Counted from the first letter of the stretch, positions 34,925-43,291 are shown. The stretch: DNA of 64,000 nucleotides from Cloacibacillus sp. (GCA_036655895.1 JAVVPF010000001.1:124001-188000); one strand, 5' to 3'. Notes: generated from the sequence alone by a model not told the origin. Numbers and translations are program-made.

Positions 34925-35401
34925 TTACAGCTCCTCCTTTAGGGTGGCCAGCAGCGCGGCGGCCTTTTCGGGGGTCATGGCGGGATAGACTTTGTCGTTT
35001 ACAGTGAGCACCGGAGCCAGGCCGCAGGCGCCGAGGCATGAGACAGTTTCCACTGTGAAGCCGAGGTCGTCGGTGGTAGCCTTTTTGTCTGACAGACCAA
35101 GTTCGGCACGGAGGCGTTCAAGAATGGGGATTGATTTTCGCACGTGGCAGGCTGTGCCGTCGCAGACCTTTATGACATATTTCCCCTTTGGATTAAGTGA
35201 GAAATTTTCATAGAAGGTGGCGACGCTGTATATCCGCGCCTGCGGAACGCCGAGCTTCTTTGAAAGATAGGGAAATATTTCGCGGGGCAGGTAGCGGAAA
35301 TGCTCCTGAATGTCCTGCAAAATAGCTATGACTGCCGTACCTTGTGCGGCGTGTCCGTCAATGATGCTGTCGATGAGCGCATAGTCGAATTTCTCCGTCA
35401 C
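34925..35401 (-). CDS. hydC: Hydrogenase [2Fe-2S] subunit HydC (NuoE-like)
   Basis: 158 residues from a GTG start. LPREIFPYLSKKLGVPQARIY and SVATFYENFSL are NuoE signatures. The cluster ligands are in CDGTAC and CLGAC. First gene of hydC-hydB-hydA-ferredoxin. AAGGA lies five bases upstream, within a small upstream ORF. The rex gene lies just ahead, suggesting redox control. Confidence 0.94.
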   Translation of the reverse strand: MTEKFDYALIDSIIDGHAAQGTAVIAILQDIQEHFRYLPREIFPYLSKKLGVPQARIYSVATFYENFSLNPKGKYVIKVCDGTACHVRKSIPILERLRAELGLSDKKATTDDLGFTVETVSCLGACGLAPVLTVNDKVYPAMTPEKAAALLATLKEEL

Positions 35402-35403
35402 TG

Positions 35404-35472
35404 TTATCCTTCTTTCTTTTTTTCTCCGCCGCCGGCGAAAGGCATAGCGCCAACAGCGGCCTCGTAGTTCAT
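35404..35472 (-). CDS. Possible 22-codon leader ORF before hydC
   Basis: Reads MNYEAAVGAMPF then a Gly-Lys-rich tail; its stop is two bases before the hydC GTG, and a GGAG precedes it at short spacing. It could couple translation into hydC. No similarity recognised, and such short frames arise by chance. Confidence 0.3.
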   Translation of the reverse strand: MNYEAAVGAMPFAGGGEKKKEG

Positions 35473-35558
35473 GGTCTCCGTTTATTTGAGAGCTATAAGT
35501 TTATGTAAATTGATTTGTGCTTTTTATTGAATAAAGCGGCCCAAAGGCGCGCCGTAGT

Positions 35559-36209
35559 TTACTGTTTTTCCTGCTGCTGCCTCAATCGGCTTGAAAGCGC
35601 CGCAAAGGAGGCCGCAAGATTTTCGTTTGTTATCAGTATGTCGGGAGGGACGTTCAAATGCACAGGGGCGAAGTTCCATATAGCCTTTATGCCGCCCAGT
35701 ATCATCGCGTCGCATATTGCTTGCGCATGTTCCGCGGGCGCGGCTATTATCCCGATGTGGACGCCTATACGCGCGCTGTATTCCGTGAGCCGAGAGGCCT
35801 CGAATATCTCTTTTCCGGCCACGGTCGTGCCGATTACCTCCTGTGCGCTGTCAAAGCCGGCTATTATTGAAAGGCCGTACTGGTCGAAATTTTTATACGA
35901 AAGAAGCGCGCGTCCAAGGTTGCCGACGCCGGCCACTATCGCCTCGTGCGCGTTTTTGCAGCCGAGAAAATCTTCCATGTCGTCTATGAGGCCTTCAAGC
36001 AGAAATCCTACGCGCGGATTTCCGTCGACCTTTGAGACGGCGGCCAAGTCTTTTCTGACCTGAACAGGATGCAGCCCCAGCTTTGCTGCTAGGTTTGAGG
36101 ATGATACGTAGATATTTCCTGCGTTTTTGAGCGCCTTCAGCTCTTCCAAATAGACCGGCATACGCTGTAGGGATTGTCTTGATATGCTTAGCGGCTTTGT
36201 GCTGTTCAT
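35559..36209 (-). CDS. rex: Redox-sensing transcriptional repressor Rex
   Basis: 216 residues. The winged-helix N terminus has ISRQSLQRMPVYLEEL, VSSSNLAAKLGLHPVQVRKD and GNPRVGF. The Rossmann NAD(H)-binding domain has AGVGNLGRALLSY and a C-terminal domain-swap helix. Rex senses the NADH/NAD ratio and typically represses hydrogenase and fermentation genes. The adjacent hyd operon is the obvious target, but I did not find a clear TTGTGA...TCACAA site upstream of hydC. Confidence 0.95.
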   Translation of the reverse strand: MNSTKPLSISRQSLQRMPVYLEELKALKNAGNIYVSSSNLAAKLGLHPVQVRKDLAAVSKVDGNPRVGFLLEGLIDDMEDFLGCKNAHEAIVAGVGNLGRALLSYKNFDQYGLSIIAGFDSAQEVIGTTVAGKEIFEASRLTEYSARIGVHIGIIAAPAEHAQAICDAMILGGIKAIWNFAPVHLNVPPDILITNENLAASFAALSSRLRQQQEKQ

Positions 36210-36247
36210 GTTTGTCCCTCCCTGTTAATCAATCATCCAATATCGAT

Positions 36248-36276
36248 AGTATAATAGCTTTATTGATTTTTGGCAA
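36248..36276 (-). promoter_or_regulatory. rex promoter
   Basis: TTGCCA (36271-36276), 17-base spacer, TATACT (36248-36253) on the minus strand, about 40 bases before the rex ATG. Confidence 0.7.
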
Positions 36277-36293
36277 GCAGTTTCTTTTACGAT

Positions 36294-37316
36294 TTACCAT
36301 ATACTCCACGACGGACTGGGCGAAAGAGAAAGGTCCGAGCGGTTGCCGCGCAAATATGAGTTGTAGCCTGCGGAGGCTATCATTACGGCGTTGTCTGTGC
36401 ACATAGCGCGCGGCGGAAGAAAGAGCGCGACGCCGCTTTTTTGCGCGTAGGCGTGCAGCGCGTCCCGCAGTCCTGAGTTTGCGGCGACGCCTCCTGAGAG
36501 CGTCAGCCGTTTTACTCCGGTCTGTTTCACAGCGAGTTTTATTTTTTTGAGCAGGCTTTCTATAACGGCGCGCTGGAAGGAGGCGCAGATGTCTTCCACT
36601 GGAAGCTCGCCGCCCTTTGCGCGTTCTTTTTCGATGAGGTTTATTGCGGCGGTCTTGAGGCCGCTGAAGCTGAATTCTATCTCATGCGACGCAGCAAGCG
36701 GCATCGGCAAGGTAAAGGCCTGCGCGTCGCCCGCCTGAGCGAGCCGATCTATCACTGGGCCTCCGGGGTAGCCAAGGCCCAGCGTTTTTGAAACTTTGTC
36801 GTACGCTTCGCCGGCTGCGTCGTCGCGCGTGGCGCCAAGCAGAGTGTAGTCGCCGAAGGCGCGCACAAGCACGACTTCCGTGTGTCCGCCGGAGACTATG
36901 AGCGAGACAAACGGAGGCGAAAGCGTTGGGTTTGCCGCGACGTTTGCGAAGATGTGCCCTTCAAGATGATTTACCCCAAGCAGCGGGAGGTTCCATCCCT
37001 GAGCGAGCGCCTTTGCGGTCATGACGCCGACGAGCAGCGATCCCATAAGCCCGGGGCCGGAGGTGACTGCGATAAGGGATATTTCTTTTTCTGGGTTTTG
37101 TATGCCGGCCTTATCAAGCAGGTTTTCAATGAGCGGCAGTATCGCCTCCTGATGCATCCTGGAGGCAAGTTCCGGCACGACGCCTCCGTAGAGGCTGTGG
37201 GAATCTATCTGGCTTGAGATAAGGTCGCAGAGGACGACGCCGTTTTCGTCAATGAGCGCGGCTGCGGTGTCGTCGCAGCTTGATTCTATGCCGAGCGTGA
37301 GAAAGCGGGCGCTCAT
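36294..37316 (-). CDS. tsaD: tRNA N6-adenosine threonylcarbamoyltransferase TsaD
   Basis: 340 residues from ATG 37316, whose A is shared with the TGA of the preceding zinc-ribbon gene; the longer reading from 37427 runs through that gene in another frame. GIESSCDDTAAAL opens the ASKHA fold; metal ligands are in HLEGH, with SGGHTEVVLV and SGGVAANSGLR in the core. Transfers threonylcarbamoyl to A37 of ANN-reading tRNAs with TsaB and TsaE, not seen here. Confidence 0.95.
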   Translation of the reverse strand: MSARFLTLGIESSCDDTAAALIDENGVVLCDLISSQIDSHSLYGGVVPELASRMHQEAILPLIENLLDKAGIQNPEKEISLIAVTSGPGLMGSLLVGVMTAKALAQGWNLPLLGVNHLEGHIFANVAANPTLSPPFVSLIVSGGHTEVVLVRAFGDYTLLGATRDDAAGEAYDKVSKTLGLGYPGGPVIDRLAQAGDAQAFTLPMPLAASHEIEFSFSGLKTAAINLIEKERAKGGELPVEDICASFQRAVIESLLKKIKLAVKQTGVKRLTLSGGVAANSGLRDALHAYAQKSGVALFLPPRAMCTDNAVMIASAGYNSYLRGNRSDLSLSPSPSWSIW

Positions 37317-37543
37317 CAGTGGGAGCAGCCCCCGCATCCTGCGCAGCCGCCTGTGCAGCAGCAGCCCTTCGCGCGCCGCTGTTCTCCTTTTTTGTGTATG
37401 AGGACGCGGCAGCCGCACTTTGGGCACCGTTCAGCAAAGCCGGCGCTTTCAAAGAGCTCTCCGCAGCCGGCGCATTTATAGATATGTATATCTTTTATTT
37501 CCTCTTTTGTCTGCGACTGGTTTATTTTTTGGGAACAGTCCAT
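37316..37543 (-). CDS. Small Cys-rich zinc-ribbon protein
   Basis: 75 residues. Cys24-Cys27 and Cys40-Cys43 form a zinc ribbon (YKCAGCGELFE, RCPKCGC). A Lys/Arg linker and a C-terminal Gly-Cys tail (CCCTGGCAGCGGCSH) follow. FmdB-type regulators have a similar ribbon, but the tail is unusual and no function can be assigned. Overlaps the secreted-protein gene by 22 bases and tsaD by one, so it is co-translated. Confidence 0.8.
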   Translation of the reverse strand: MDCSQKINQSQTKEEIKDIHIYKCAGCGELFESAGFAERCPKCGCRVLIHKKGEQRRAKGCCCTGGCAGCGGCSH

Positions 37544-38070
37544 TTCTCAGAATCCTCTCCGTAGCCGATCGTCACCTCGCTGCCCGGCTGTATGATGGAG
37601 GCGGGCACGGTGAAGGAGAAAAAGCCGCTGTATTTGGAGTCAAGTTCTCCGAACGGGTTTGTCATGCTGGGCGTAAGTATGTCGTTCTTGTCGGGGTGAT
37701 AGTCGCCGACGGCGATTTTTTCATAATCGAAGTTCCATGGTTTGTACGCGTCAAGATGGACGATGAAGAGCGCTTTGCCCTGCGTCGCCTCCGTGCCGAA
37801 ATACTGCGCCGCGTCATAGACCCAGCTTTCAAGTTTCGGGTTCGCGGTTATCGCTTTGGAAAGTTTCTCATCGACGTAGACGAATTGCAGCGCTCCGCGC
37901 GCTCCAAGCACCATGTCTCCCATGCGCTGCCCCTCTACCCACACGCTCGTTTGGCGCGCGTCAAGCAGCGGCGCCATCGGAGGAGCGTCCTGCGCCTCTT
38001 TTGCTGCGGCACTCCCGCAGAGGCAAGCGGCGGCGAGCAACCCTATAAGCAACACTAAATATTTTTTCAT
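37522..38070 (-). CDS. Secreted or periplasmic protein of unknown function
   Basis: 182 residues. A clean signal peptide, MKKYLVLLIGLLAAACLCGSAAA, precedes a soluble domain of about 158 residues. That domain is rich in aromatic and acidic residues and contains VWVEGQRMGDMVLGARGALQ and YSGFFSFTVPASIIQPGS. There are no Cys residues after the signal. No family recognised. AGAGG precedes the ATG. Heads a small unit with the zinc-ribbon protein and tsaD. Confidence 0.8.
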   Translation of the reverse strand: MKKYLVLLIGLLAAACLCGSAAAKEAQDAPPMAPLLDARQTSVWVEGQRMGDMVLGARGALQFVYVDEKLSKAITANPKLESWVYDAAQYFGTEATQGKALFIVHLDAYKPWNFDYEKIAVGDYHPDKNDILTPSMTNPFGELDSKYSGFFSFTVPASIIQPGSEVTIGYGEDSEKWTVPKK

Positions 38071-38217
38071 CTCAAACCTCTTTTCACTTTATTAAGACAA
38101 CAAACAAAAGAGCCATACGAAAAAAATCTATCCATACGACTCTTAATAATATCATAAATATCGACAGTGCGGCTATCTGATGAAGGTAAAAGCGCCTTGG
38201 TAGAAGATGCGCCCAAA

Positions 38218-38245
38218 CAGATACCCGAACAAATGAAGGTATCTG
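38218..38245 (-). terminator. Possible weak terminator after murJ
   Basis: 8-bp stem (38218-38225 with 38238-38245), 12-base loop, followed on the minus strand by TTTGGG. The rest of 38,071-38,285 holds a direct repeat of CCATACG and no gene I can support. Confidence 0.35.
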
Positions 38246-38285
38246 TGCCCGCTGTGCTAATTTTACGCAAGAGGACACGAGAGTT

Positions 38286-39923
38286 TTATTTTTTTCTGCG
38301 CGCGGCGTCCTTTATCCACTGCCATTCGGGACAGCGCAGCATGAAGGTAGAGAGGCCGTAGACCGCGCCCGCGCCGATTATCGCTGTGGCGAGCCACGCT
38401 ATGCGAAGGAGTAGCTTTGAAGCGGCGGGGTATGGCAGCAGAGTTTTGAACGCAAGCAGCACCGCGACCATGAGCGCTATGGAGACGAATATTTTGAAGC
38501 TCCAGAGCGGCTCAAAGATCATGAGCTTCTGTTTTATATTGCGGGACAGACGCCAGGCGGCAAAGACGCTCGCCGCGGTGAAAGCAAGAGCGGAGGCGGC
38601 GGCAAGGCCGGCATAGGCGAAGAAGTGCATCAGCGTGACGCTTGCGAAAAGGTTGACGCCCACTGTGACGCCGGTTATGAGGATGGCCGCGCGCGGCATC
38701 CTGCGCGCGTAGATGGCGCGCATTATCACGGTGCTGGTGGCCATCCCGGGAAGGCCCAGCGCGTAAAGCGCAAGCGCGGTAGCCGTGGCGTGCCACGCCC
38801 ATTCCGAAAAGGCGCCTCTAAAAAAGAGCAGGTGTATCACTTCGCTTGATATGATGGAGAGTCCCGCCGCCACAGGCAGCACCACAAAAAGGTCAAATCG
38901 CAGCGCGTCGCGGATGAAGTCGCGAAATTCAAGCGTTTTTGCCGGGTCCTGACGCGAGAGCATCGGAAGCACCGCCTGCGATATGGCTATGACGAAGAGC
39001 CCGAGCGGAAGCTGAAGCACCCTGTCCGCGTAGGTGAGGACGGAGATGGAGCCGGCGGCGAGAAACGAGCCGAGCATACGGCTTATGAGCGGGTTTAATT
39101 GGTTCAGTGAAAGCCCCGCGGCGTACGGTAAAAAAAGCACCATCATGCTGCGCAGGCGCTGGTCGTTTTTATTCGGCATCGCGGGCCGCAATGTCATTTT
39201 AAGACGCCCGCACCAGTAGACCTGTAAAAGCATGTGGAAGGCGCCGCCTATGAGCACCGCCGCAACGAGATTCCATATTGAAAGATGGCTGCGAGAAATA
39301 AGCAGGAAGGTGATGTAGGCGAGGTTGCTGACGGCGGGCGCTACAGCGGGGACGAAGAAGCTGCCGACGCTGTTTAGAACGCCCATTGCAAGCGCCCCAA
39401 CTGAGACGAGCATGAGGAACGGGAACATGAAGCGCGTCATGCTGATGGCAAGCGCGCGCTCGTGCTGCGCAAAGCCGGGCGCCATTATGTCGACCAAAAA
39501 GGGCGCAAATAGGATGCCGGCCACCACTACGCAGGAACAGCCGAAGATGAGCACGGTGAGCGCCTGATTGGCAAGCCTTTGGGCGCTGTCGCGGCCGTCC
39601 GCCGTGAGCGTTCTGGAAAATACTGGCACGAACGAGGCCGAAAGCGCACCCTCCGCGAGAAGCTGACGCGAAAGGTTAGCCAGCGTGTAGGCGACGAAGA
39701 AGGCGTCAAGCTGGCGCGTGGCTCCGAAGAGCGCGGCGGTGAGCATCTCGCGCACAAGGCCGAGCACGCGGCTCACGAGCGTTCCCGCCATCATCCTCAT
39801 GGCGTGGAAGACCATGCCGGACAGGTTTTTATTTTCTTCCATCATTGGCACAGGATCTCCATTAGGGTTCTGGCCGTCCGCCACAGGATCTCCGTTGGGG
39901 TTCTGGCCGTCAGCGCCTACCAT
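38286..39923 (-). CDS. murJ: Lipid II flippase MurJ
   Basis: Up to 545 residues of the MATE-like MviN/MurJ family, with about 14 membrane segments. AGTLVSRVLGLVREMLTAALFG and ADAFFVAY-like DAFFVAYTLANLSRQL near the N terminus are diagnostic, with ALSASFVPVFSRTL. The first ATG (39923) reads through two 11-residue repeats; a second candidate, ATG 39845 (MMEENKN), would leave them untranslated. Neither has a strong ribosome site. Overlaps lptB by 7 bases if the first start is used. Moves lipid II across the inner membrane. Confidence 0.94.
   Translation of the reverse strand: MVGADGQNPNGDPVADGQNPNGDPVPMMEENKNLSGMVFHAMRMMAGTLVSRVLGLVREMLTAALFGATRQLDAFFVAYTLANLSRQLLAEGALSASFVPVFSRTLTADGRDSAQRLANQALTVLIFGCSCVVVAGILFAPFLVDIMAPGFAQHERALAISMTRFMFPFLMLVSVGALAMGVLNSVGSFFVPAVAPAVSNLAYITFLLISRSHLSIWNLVAAVLIGGAFHMLLQVYWCGRLKMTLRPAMPNKNDQRLRSMMVLFLPYAAGLSLNQLNPLISRMLGSFLAAGSISVLTYADRVLQLPLGLFVIAISQAVLPMLSRQDPAKTLEFRDFIRDALRFDLFVVLPVAAGLSIISSEVIHLLFFRGAFSEWAWHATATALALYALGLPGMATSTVIMRAIYARRMPRAAILITGVTVGVNLFASVTLMHFFAYAGLAAASALAFTAASVFAAWRLSRNIKQKLMIFEPLWSFKIFVSIALMVAVLLAFKTLLPYPAASKLLLRIAWLATAIIGAGAVYGLSTFMLRCPEWQWIKDAARRKK
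39849..39914. repeat. Two tandem 33-base repeats at the 5' end of murJ
   Basis: Units 39849-39881 and 39882-39914 differ at three positions. In the murJ frame they encode ADGQNPNGDPV twice. Each unit carries a GGAGATCC ribosome-site-like core on the minus strand. Confidence 0.9.
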
Positions 39924-40666
39924 GTAAAGTCTTTGCCAAGGTAGTACTTTCGCGCCTCTTTATTTTTGGCTATGTAGTCGGGCTTGCCCTCGAGGAAGAC
40001 TTTGCCTTCGTAGATGAGGTAGGCCCTGTCTGTTATCGTCAGAGTTTCGCGAACGTTGTGGTCTGTCAGCAGTATGCCGTAGCCCCTCTCTTTCAGGTCG
40101 CGGATTATACCCTGAAGGTCGGCTACCGCTATCGGGTCGATGCCGCTGAACGGCTCGTCCAGCAGCAAAAAGAGCGGTTCAAGCGCAAGACAGCGCGCTA
40201 TCTCGACGCGCCTGCGCTCGCCGCCGGAGAGCGAGACGCCCTTTGTATCTTCAAGGTGGCTCAGCCCGTATTCTTTGAGCAGGTAGGTTATCTTCTCCCC
40301 GCGCACGTCCTTTTCGACGCCGGACTCCTCCAGCACGAGGTCAAGATTCTGACGCACGGTGAGGCTGCGAAAGACGGAGGCCTCCTGCGGCAGATAGCCG
40401 ATGCCGGCGCGGGCGCGCTCGTACATCGGAAGCTGCGTAAGGGGGATGTCGCCAAGCCATACGCTGCCTGATTCTGGATAGATGCGCCCCACTATCATGT
40501 AGAAGGTGGTGCTCTTTCCGGCGCCGTTCGGGCCTAGCAGCCCTATTATCTCGCCTTTTTTTATCTCGATGCTGACGTCGTTTACAACTTTTCTGTCGTT
40601 ATATATCTTGACCAGTTCTTTAGCGCGCAGCACCTTCGCCTCGCGGTCTTCGCCCATCGGGATCAT
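39917..40666 (-). CDS. lptB: LPS export ABC transporter ATP-binding protein LptB
   Basis: 249 residues. Walker A GPNGAGKSTTFYM is followed by the LptB-specific QEASVFRSLTVRQNL. The signature is SLSGGERRRVEIARCLA, and Walker B is LFLLLDEPFSGIDPIAV with switch His in TDHNVRETL. Powers LPS extraction with LptFG; those genes are not in the window. Overlaps lptA by 4 bases. Confidence 0.96.
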   Translation of the reverse strand: MIPMGEDREAKVLRAKELVKIYNDRKVVNDVSIEIKKGEIIGLLGPNGAGKSTTFYMIVGRIYPESGSVWLGDIPLTQLPMYERARAGIGYLPQEASVFRSLTVRQNLDLVLEESGVEKDVRGEKITYLLKEYGLSHLEDTKGVSLSGGERRRVEIARCLALEPLFLLLDEPFSGIDPIAVADLQGIIRDLKERGYGILLTDHNVRETLTITDRAYLIYEGKVFLEGKPDYIAKNKEARKYYLGKDFTW

Positions 40667-41742
40667 TTCTGTTCCACCCAGCTTTTTTCGCTGTCGCTCA
40701 TCGCGGAATCTTTTGCGGGCTTTTCAGGCTTTTTGTCGGACGAGGCCGGCTCTGAAATTTTCTCCGCGTCGTTTTGCTTTGTCTTCACGTCGCTCTTTGA
40801 CTGTTTTTTATTGGCTGTTTTGCCGTCTTTTTTGTCTTCTTTTTTATCTTCGTTTTTCTTTTTATCGTCTACGATGAAGGTTATTTTTGAGTTGCCTTTG
40901 GCCTCTATGTTGCGCGTATCCTCGTGCATCACCATCGTGTCCGCGGTGACGACCTTGCCGTCGCTGCGCACCGCCTTTGAGTTGCCGGAGACGACTATCG
41001 TGCCGCGCGCCTTTGAGTAGAGCGCCTTGTCTCCCGTCACTCTGGTTTTGAGGCCCTCTTTGTCTACATAGTCGAAGACGACGTTTTTATCGGCCGTCAT
41101 CTCCTGCAGCGTTTCCTGGCCCGTCTTTTCGTCTTTTACGAGCACGCCGTCCAGCGTCTTCGCGGAGAGCACGAATTTCTGTATCATGTCTTCGTAGCGC
41201 TTTACGTCGCGCGCCCAGAACTTGTTTCCGGTCCTTGTGGCTTCCGCGGCTTTGAGCGCCCTGTTCTCAAAAACTCCGTCGACTGAGCCGCGCGCCTTGT
41301 AATCTTCCGTGCCCAGCTGCCACAGAACGTAGTCCGCGTTGAGCCGGTCCTTTGGAGCGCGCGTCAGCAGCACTTTGCCGAAGGCTTCTACCGTGCCGTC
41401 CGTCTTTTTTGTCTTGTCGCCCGTCCACGTCGCGCTGTCGGCTACTAGCTTTACTCCTTTTTCGGGGAAGTCGCCGCTTACGCCGCCGCTTATCGTCATT
41501 ATCTCTTTTTCTGTATTGCCGTGCGCTTCCGCGCCAGTCAGCGTCGAGCCTTCGCGTTTGACTATTACGTTGCCCTTTGCGTGGGCCTCGTTTGTATTTA
41601 CGTTATACTGAATATCGTCCGCGGAGAGCGTGCTCTGCGTTTTGCCCGGAACGGGCTGTACGGCTGCAAAAACGGCGCTTGCGGTCAACGCGCAGATTGC
41701 GGCGAGCAACAGCGCCGCGGCATGTTTTTTTCTGATAGTCAT
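40663..41742 (-). CDS. lptA: LptA/OstA-type LPS transport protein with Lys-rich tail
   Basis: 359 residues, about twice E. coli LptA. A signal peptide (AAALLLAAICALTASAVFA) is followed by OstA beta-jellyroll stretches (STLSADDIQYNVNTNEAHAK and GNVIVKREGSTLTGAEA). A second similar run lies near residues 220-290. The last 70 residues are almost all Lys, Glu, Asp, Ser and Ala with no hydrophobic core. Likely the periplasmic LPS bridge. No lptC lies upstream. Confidence 0.87.
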   Translation of the reverse strand: MTIRKKHAAALLLAAICALTASAVFAAVQPVPGKTQSTLSADDIQYNVNTNEAHAKGNVIVKREGSTLTGAEAHGNTEKEIMTISGGVSGDFPEKGVKLVADSATWTGDKTKKTDGTVEAFGKVLLTRAPKDRLNADYVLWQLGTEDYKARGSVDGVFENRALKAAEATRTGNKFWARDVKRYEDMIQKFVLSAKTLDGVLVKDEKTGQETLQEMTADKNVVFDYVDKEGLKTRVTGDKALYSKARGTIVVSGNSKAVRSDGKVVTADTMVMHEDTRNIEAKGNSKITFIVDDKKKNEDKKEDKKDGKTANKKQSKSDVKTKQNDAEKISEPASSDKKPEKPAKDSAMSDSEKSWVEQK

Positions 41743-41835
41743 TAGGGACTCCTCTTTATTATATTCAAAAATAAAATGGCCCAGCGAAAAACGCTGAACG
41801 CTCTTATTTTACATTATTTTGATAAATATGTATCG

Positions 41836-42690
41836 TTATTTTTTCTCCGCCGGCTTAGCATTTACCCTATTCGCTATCATAGTGAATATCTCATGCAGAA
41901 AGACGAAAAATTCAGTATCTTCCGGCGGTACCGGAAGCGTCAGTCTGTTGGGGTACGCCGCCGCAGCGTTGCGTATGACCTCTGGCGTCCACGGGTCAAG
42001 AAGCACAAGCCAGCCGCGCTTTGAGGCTTCGTCAAGCGCCGCTTTGAGCGCCGCGCCGTCGCCGGAAAGCCAGCTTTTCCAGACGGAGTCGGGCGGGCGG
42101 ACTATGCCGGATATCGAAGAACGTACCCATGTGCCCTCCGCGCCGGTCAAATCGAGCATACGCTTGTCGCGCAGCATGTGGCGGCCTATGCCCATAGTGC
42201 TGTCGATACGCGACTGAAACTCCGCAAGACGCCGCTGATAGTAGGCGTAGTTCGGCGTGTCGGCCGCGGCGATTATTTTCATTATTTCCTGCGCAATGAA
42301 TGGAAGCATTGCCGGGTCGAAGAAGGCGCGGCGAAGCTGGTCCTCCGACATGGCGACCTTTTTATAGAGCAGGCGCAGATTTTTGTTGTTTTTTGATATT
42401 TTGAAGCGCGCCGCGTCGTCCGGGTCGAAGGCTATTACAAGCTCGGCGGCCCTGGGACGGCCCGTGGGTACGGTGGCCCCACCGCTGCCCCAGGTAGAAA
42501 GCGCCCTGACCGTGGCCTGTCTGCCGCCTATGAATGAGGCGACTTCGTAGAGCCACGGCGAGGTGACGGCTATTTTTACGTTCTCGGCTTGTGCGGCTTC
42601 TGTCGCTCCGCTGTAAAAGAGACAGAGCACGGCTGTGAGCAGAAGCCCGGGCAGCAGCCGCAGAGCGCGCCCGGGCGATGGCCGCCTCAT
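41836..42690 (-). CDS. ZnuA-like periplasmic solute-binding protein
   Basis: 284 residues from ATG 42690, overlapping pyrE by the ATGA motif; the frame open to 42750 lies inside pyrE. A signal peptide (ALRLLPGLLLTAVLCLF ... ATEAAQA) precedes VKIAVTSPWLYEVASFIGG and GRPRAAELVIAFDPDDAARF, reminiscent of cluster A-I metal-binding proteins such as ZnuA. No His-rich loop and no transporter genes are nearby. It lies between pyrE and lptA, an unusual place. Assignment is tentative. Confidence 0.6.
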   Translation of the reverse strand: MRRPSPGRALRLLPGLLLTAVLCLFYSGATEAAQAENVKIAVTSPWLYEVASFIGGRQATVRALSTWGSGGATVPTGRPRAAELVIAFDPDDAARFKISKNNKNLRLLYKKVAMSEDQLRRAFFDPAMLPFIAQEIMKIIAAADTPNYAYYQRRLAEFQSRIDSTMGIGRHMLRDKRMLDLTGAEGTWVRSSISGIVRPPDSVWKSWLSGDGAALKAALDEASKRGWLVLLDPWTPEVIRNAAAAYPNRLTLPVPPEDTEFFVFLHEIFTMIANRVNAKPAEKK

Positions 42691-43286
42691 TTTGTCTCCG
42701 GACGGCTTCCCGGCTTCACAAGCGGCAGCCCCTCTTTGCACATGGGGCATTCTTCCTCTTTGTATGAGGCGAAATGTACTTTCACCAGTGATTTCAGATC
42801 CCAGTCTGGAAGACAGGCCGCAGCCCGGCGGTCTACGATGCAGCCGGAGGCAGCCCAGTCCGCGCCGGCCGCGACAAGTATCTCTGCCGCCTCGCGTGAG
42901 GATTTTCCTGTGGTGCAGACGTCTTCCACGAGCGCAAAACGCAGCGCGCCGGGGTGCGGGAAGCGCTTAAGGCGCATTTCCCCGTCTACGCGCTCGGTGA
43001 ATATGAAGGGCACTCCAAGCGCGCGCGCAACTTCGTGGCCGATGATGAGGCCGCCGAGCGCGGGCGACAGGATAAAGTCGGGCTTTGCCGGAGCAAGCAG
43101 TTTGGCAAGCTCGGCGCCGGCGTAGGCCGCGTATTCGGGATAGCGCAGCATCAGCGCGCACTGCATGTAATTGTCGCTGTGCAGGCCCGATGTAAGTTTA
43201 AAGTGGCCCTGTAGGTGCGCGTCGCTTTTTTTCATCATTTCAAGTATTTTATTTGAAACTTCGTTGCCTGCGCAAATATTTTCCAT
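42687..43286 (-). CDS. pyrE: Orotate phosphoribosyltransferase
   Basis: 199 residues. HFKLTSGLHSDNYMQCA is the PyrE N-terminal signature, followed by SPALGGLIIGHEVARAL and PRPP loop ALVEDVCTTGKSS. The C-terminal extension EECPMCKEGLPLVKPGSRP, with a CxxC pair, is typical of one PyrE subgroup. Joins PRPP to orotate. Last pyrimidine gene of the operon. Confidence 0.95.
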   Translation of the reverse strand: MENICAGNEVSNKILEMMKKSDAHLQGHFKLTSGLHSDNYMQCALMLRYPEYAAYAGAELAKLLAPAKPDFILSPALGGLIIGHEVARALGVPFIFTERVDGEMRLKRFPHPGALRFALVEDVCTTGKSSREAAEILVAAGADWAASGCIVDRRAAACLPDWDLKSLVKVHFASYKEEECPMCKEGLPLVKPGSRPETK

Positions 43287-43291
43287 GGTCT

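Noticed and set aside
35402-35558. Rex operator ahead of hydC
   Set aside because: Searched for TTGTGA/TTGTTA-type inverted repeats; only loose half-sites (AAGCACAAATCAATTT) were seen.
37317-37427. N-terminal extension of TsaD
   Set aside because: Lies in the zinc-ribbon gene in another frame; the TGATG overlap at 37316 marks the start.
38071-38285. Small genes in the gap between murJ and the secreted protein
   Set aside because: Short frames on both strands lack ribosome sites and run into murJ or one another. Only weak repeats are supportable.
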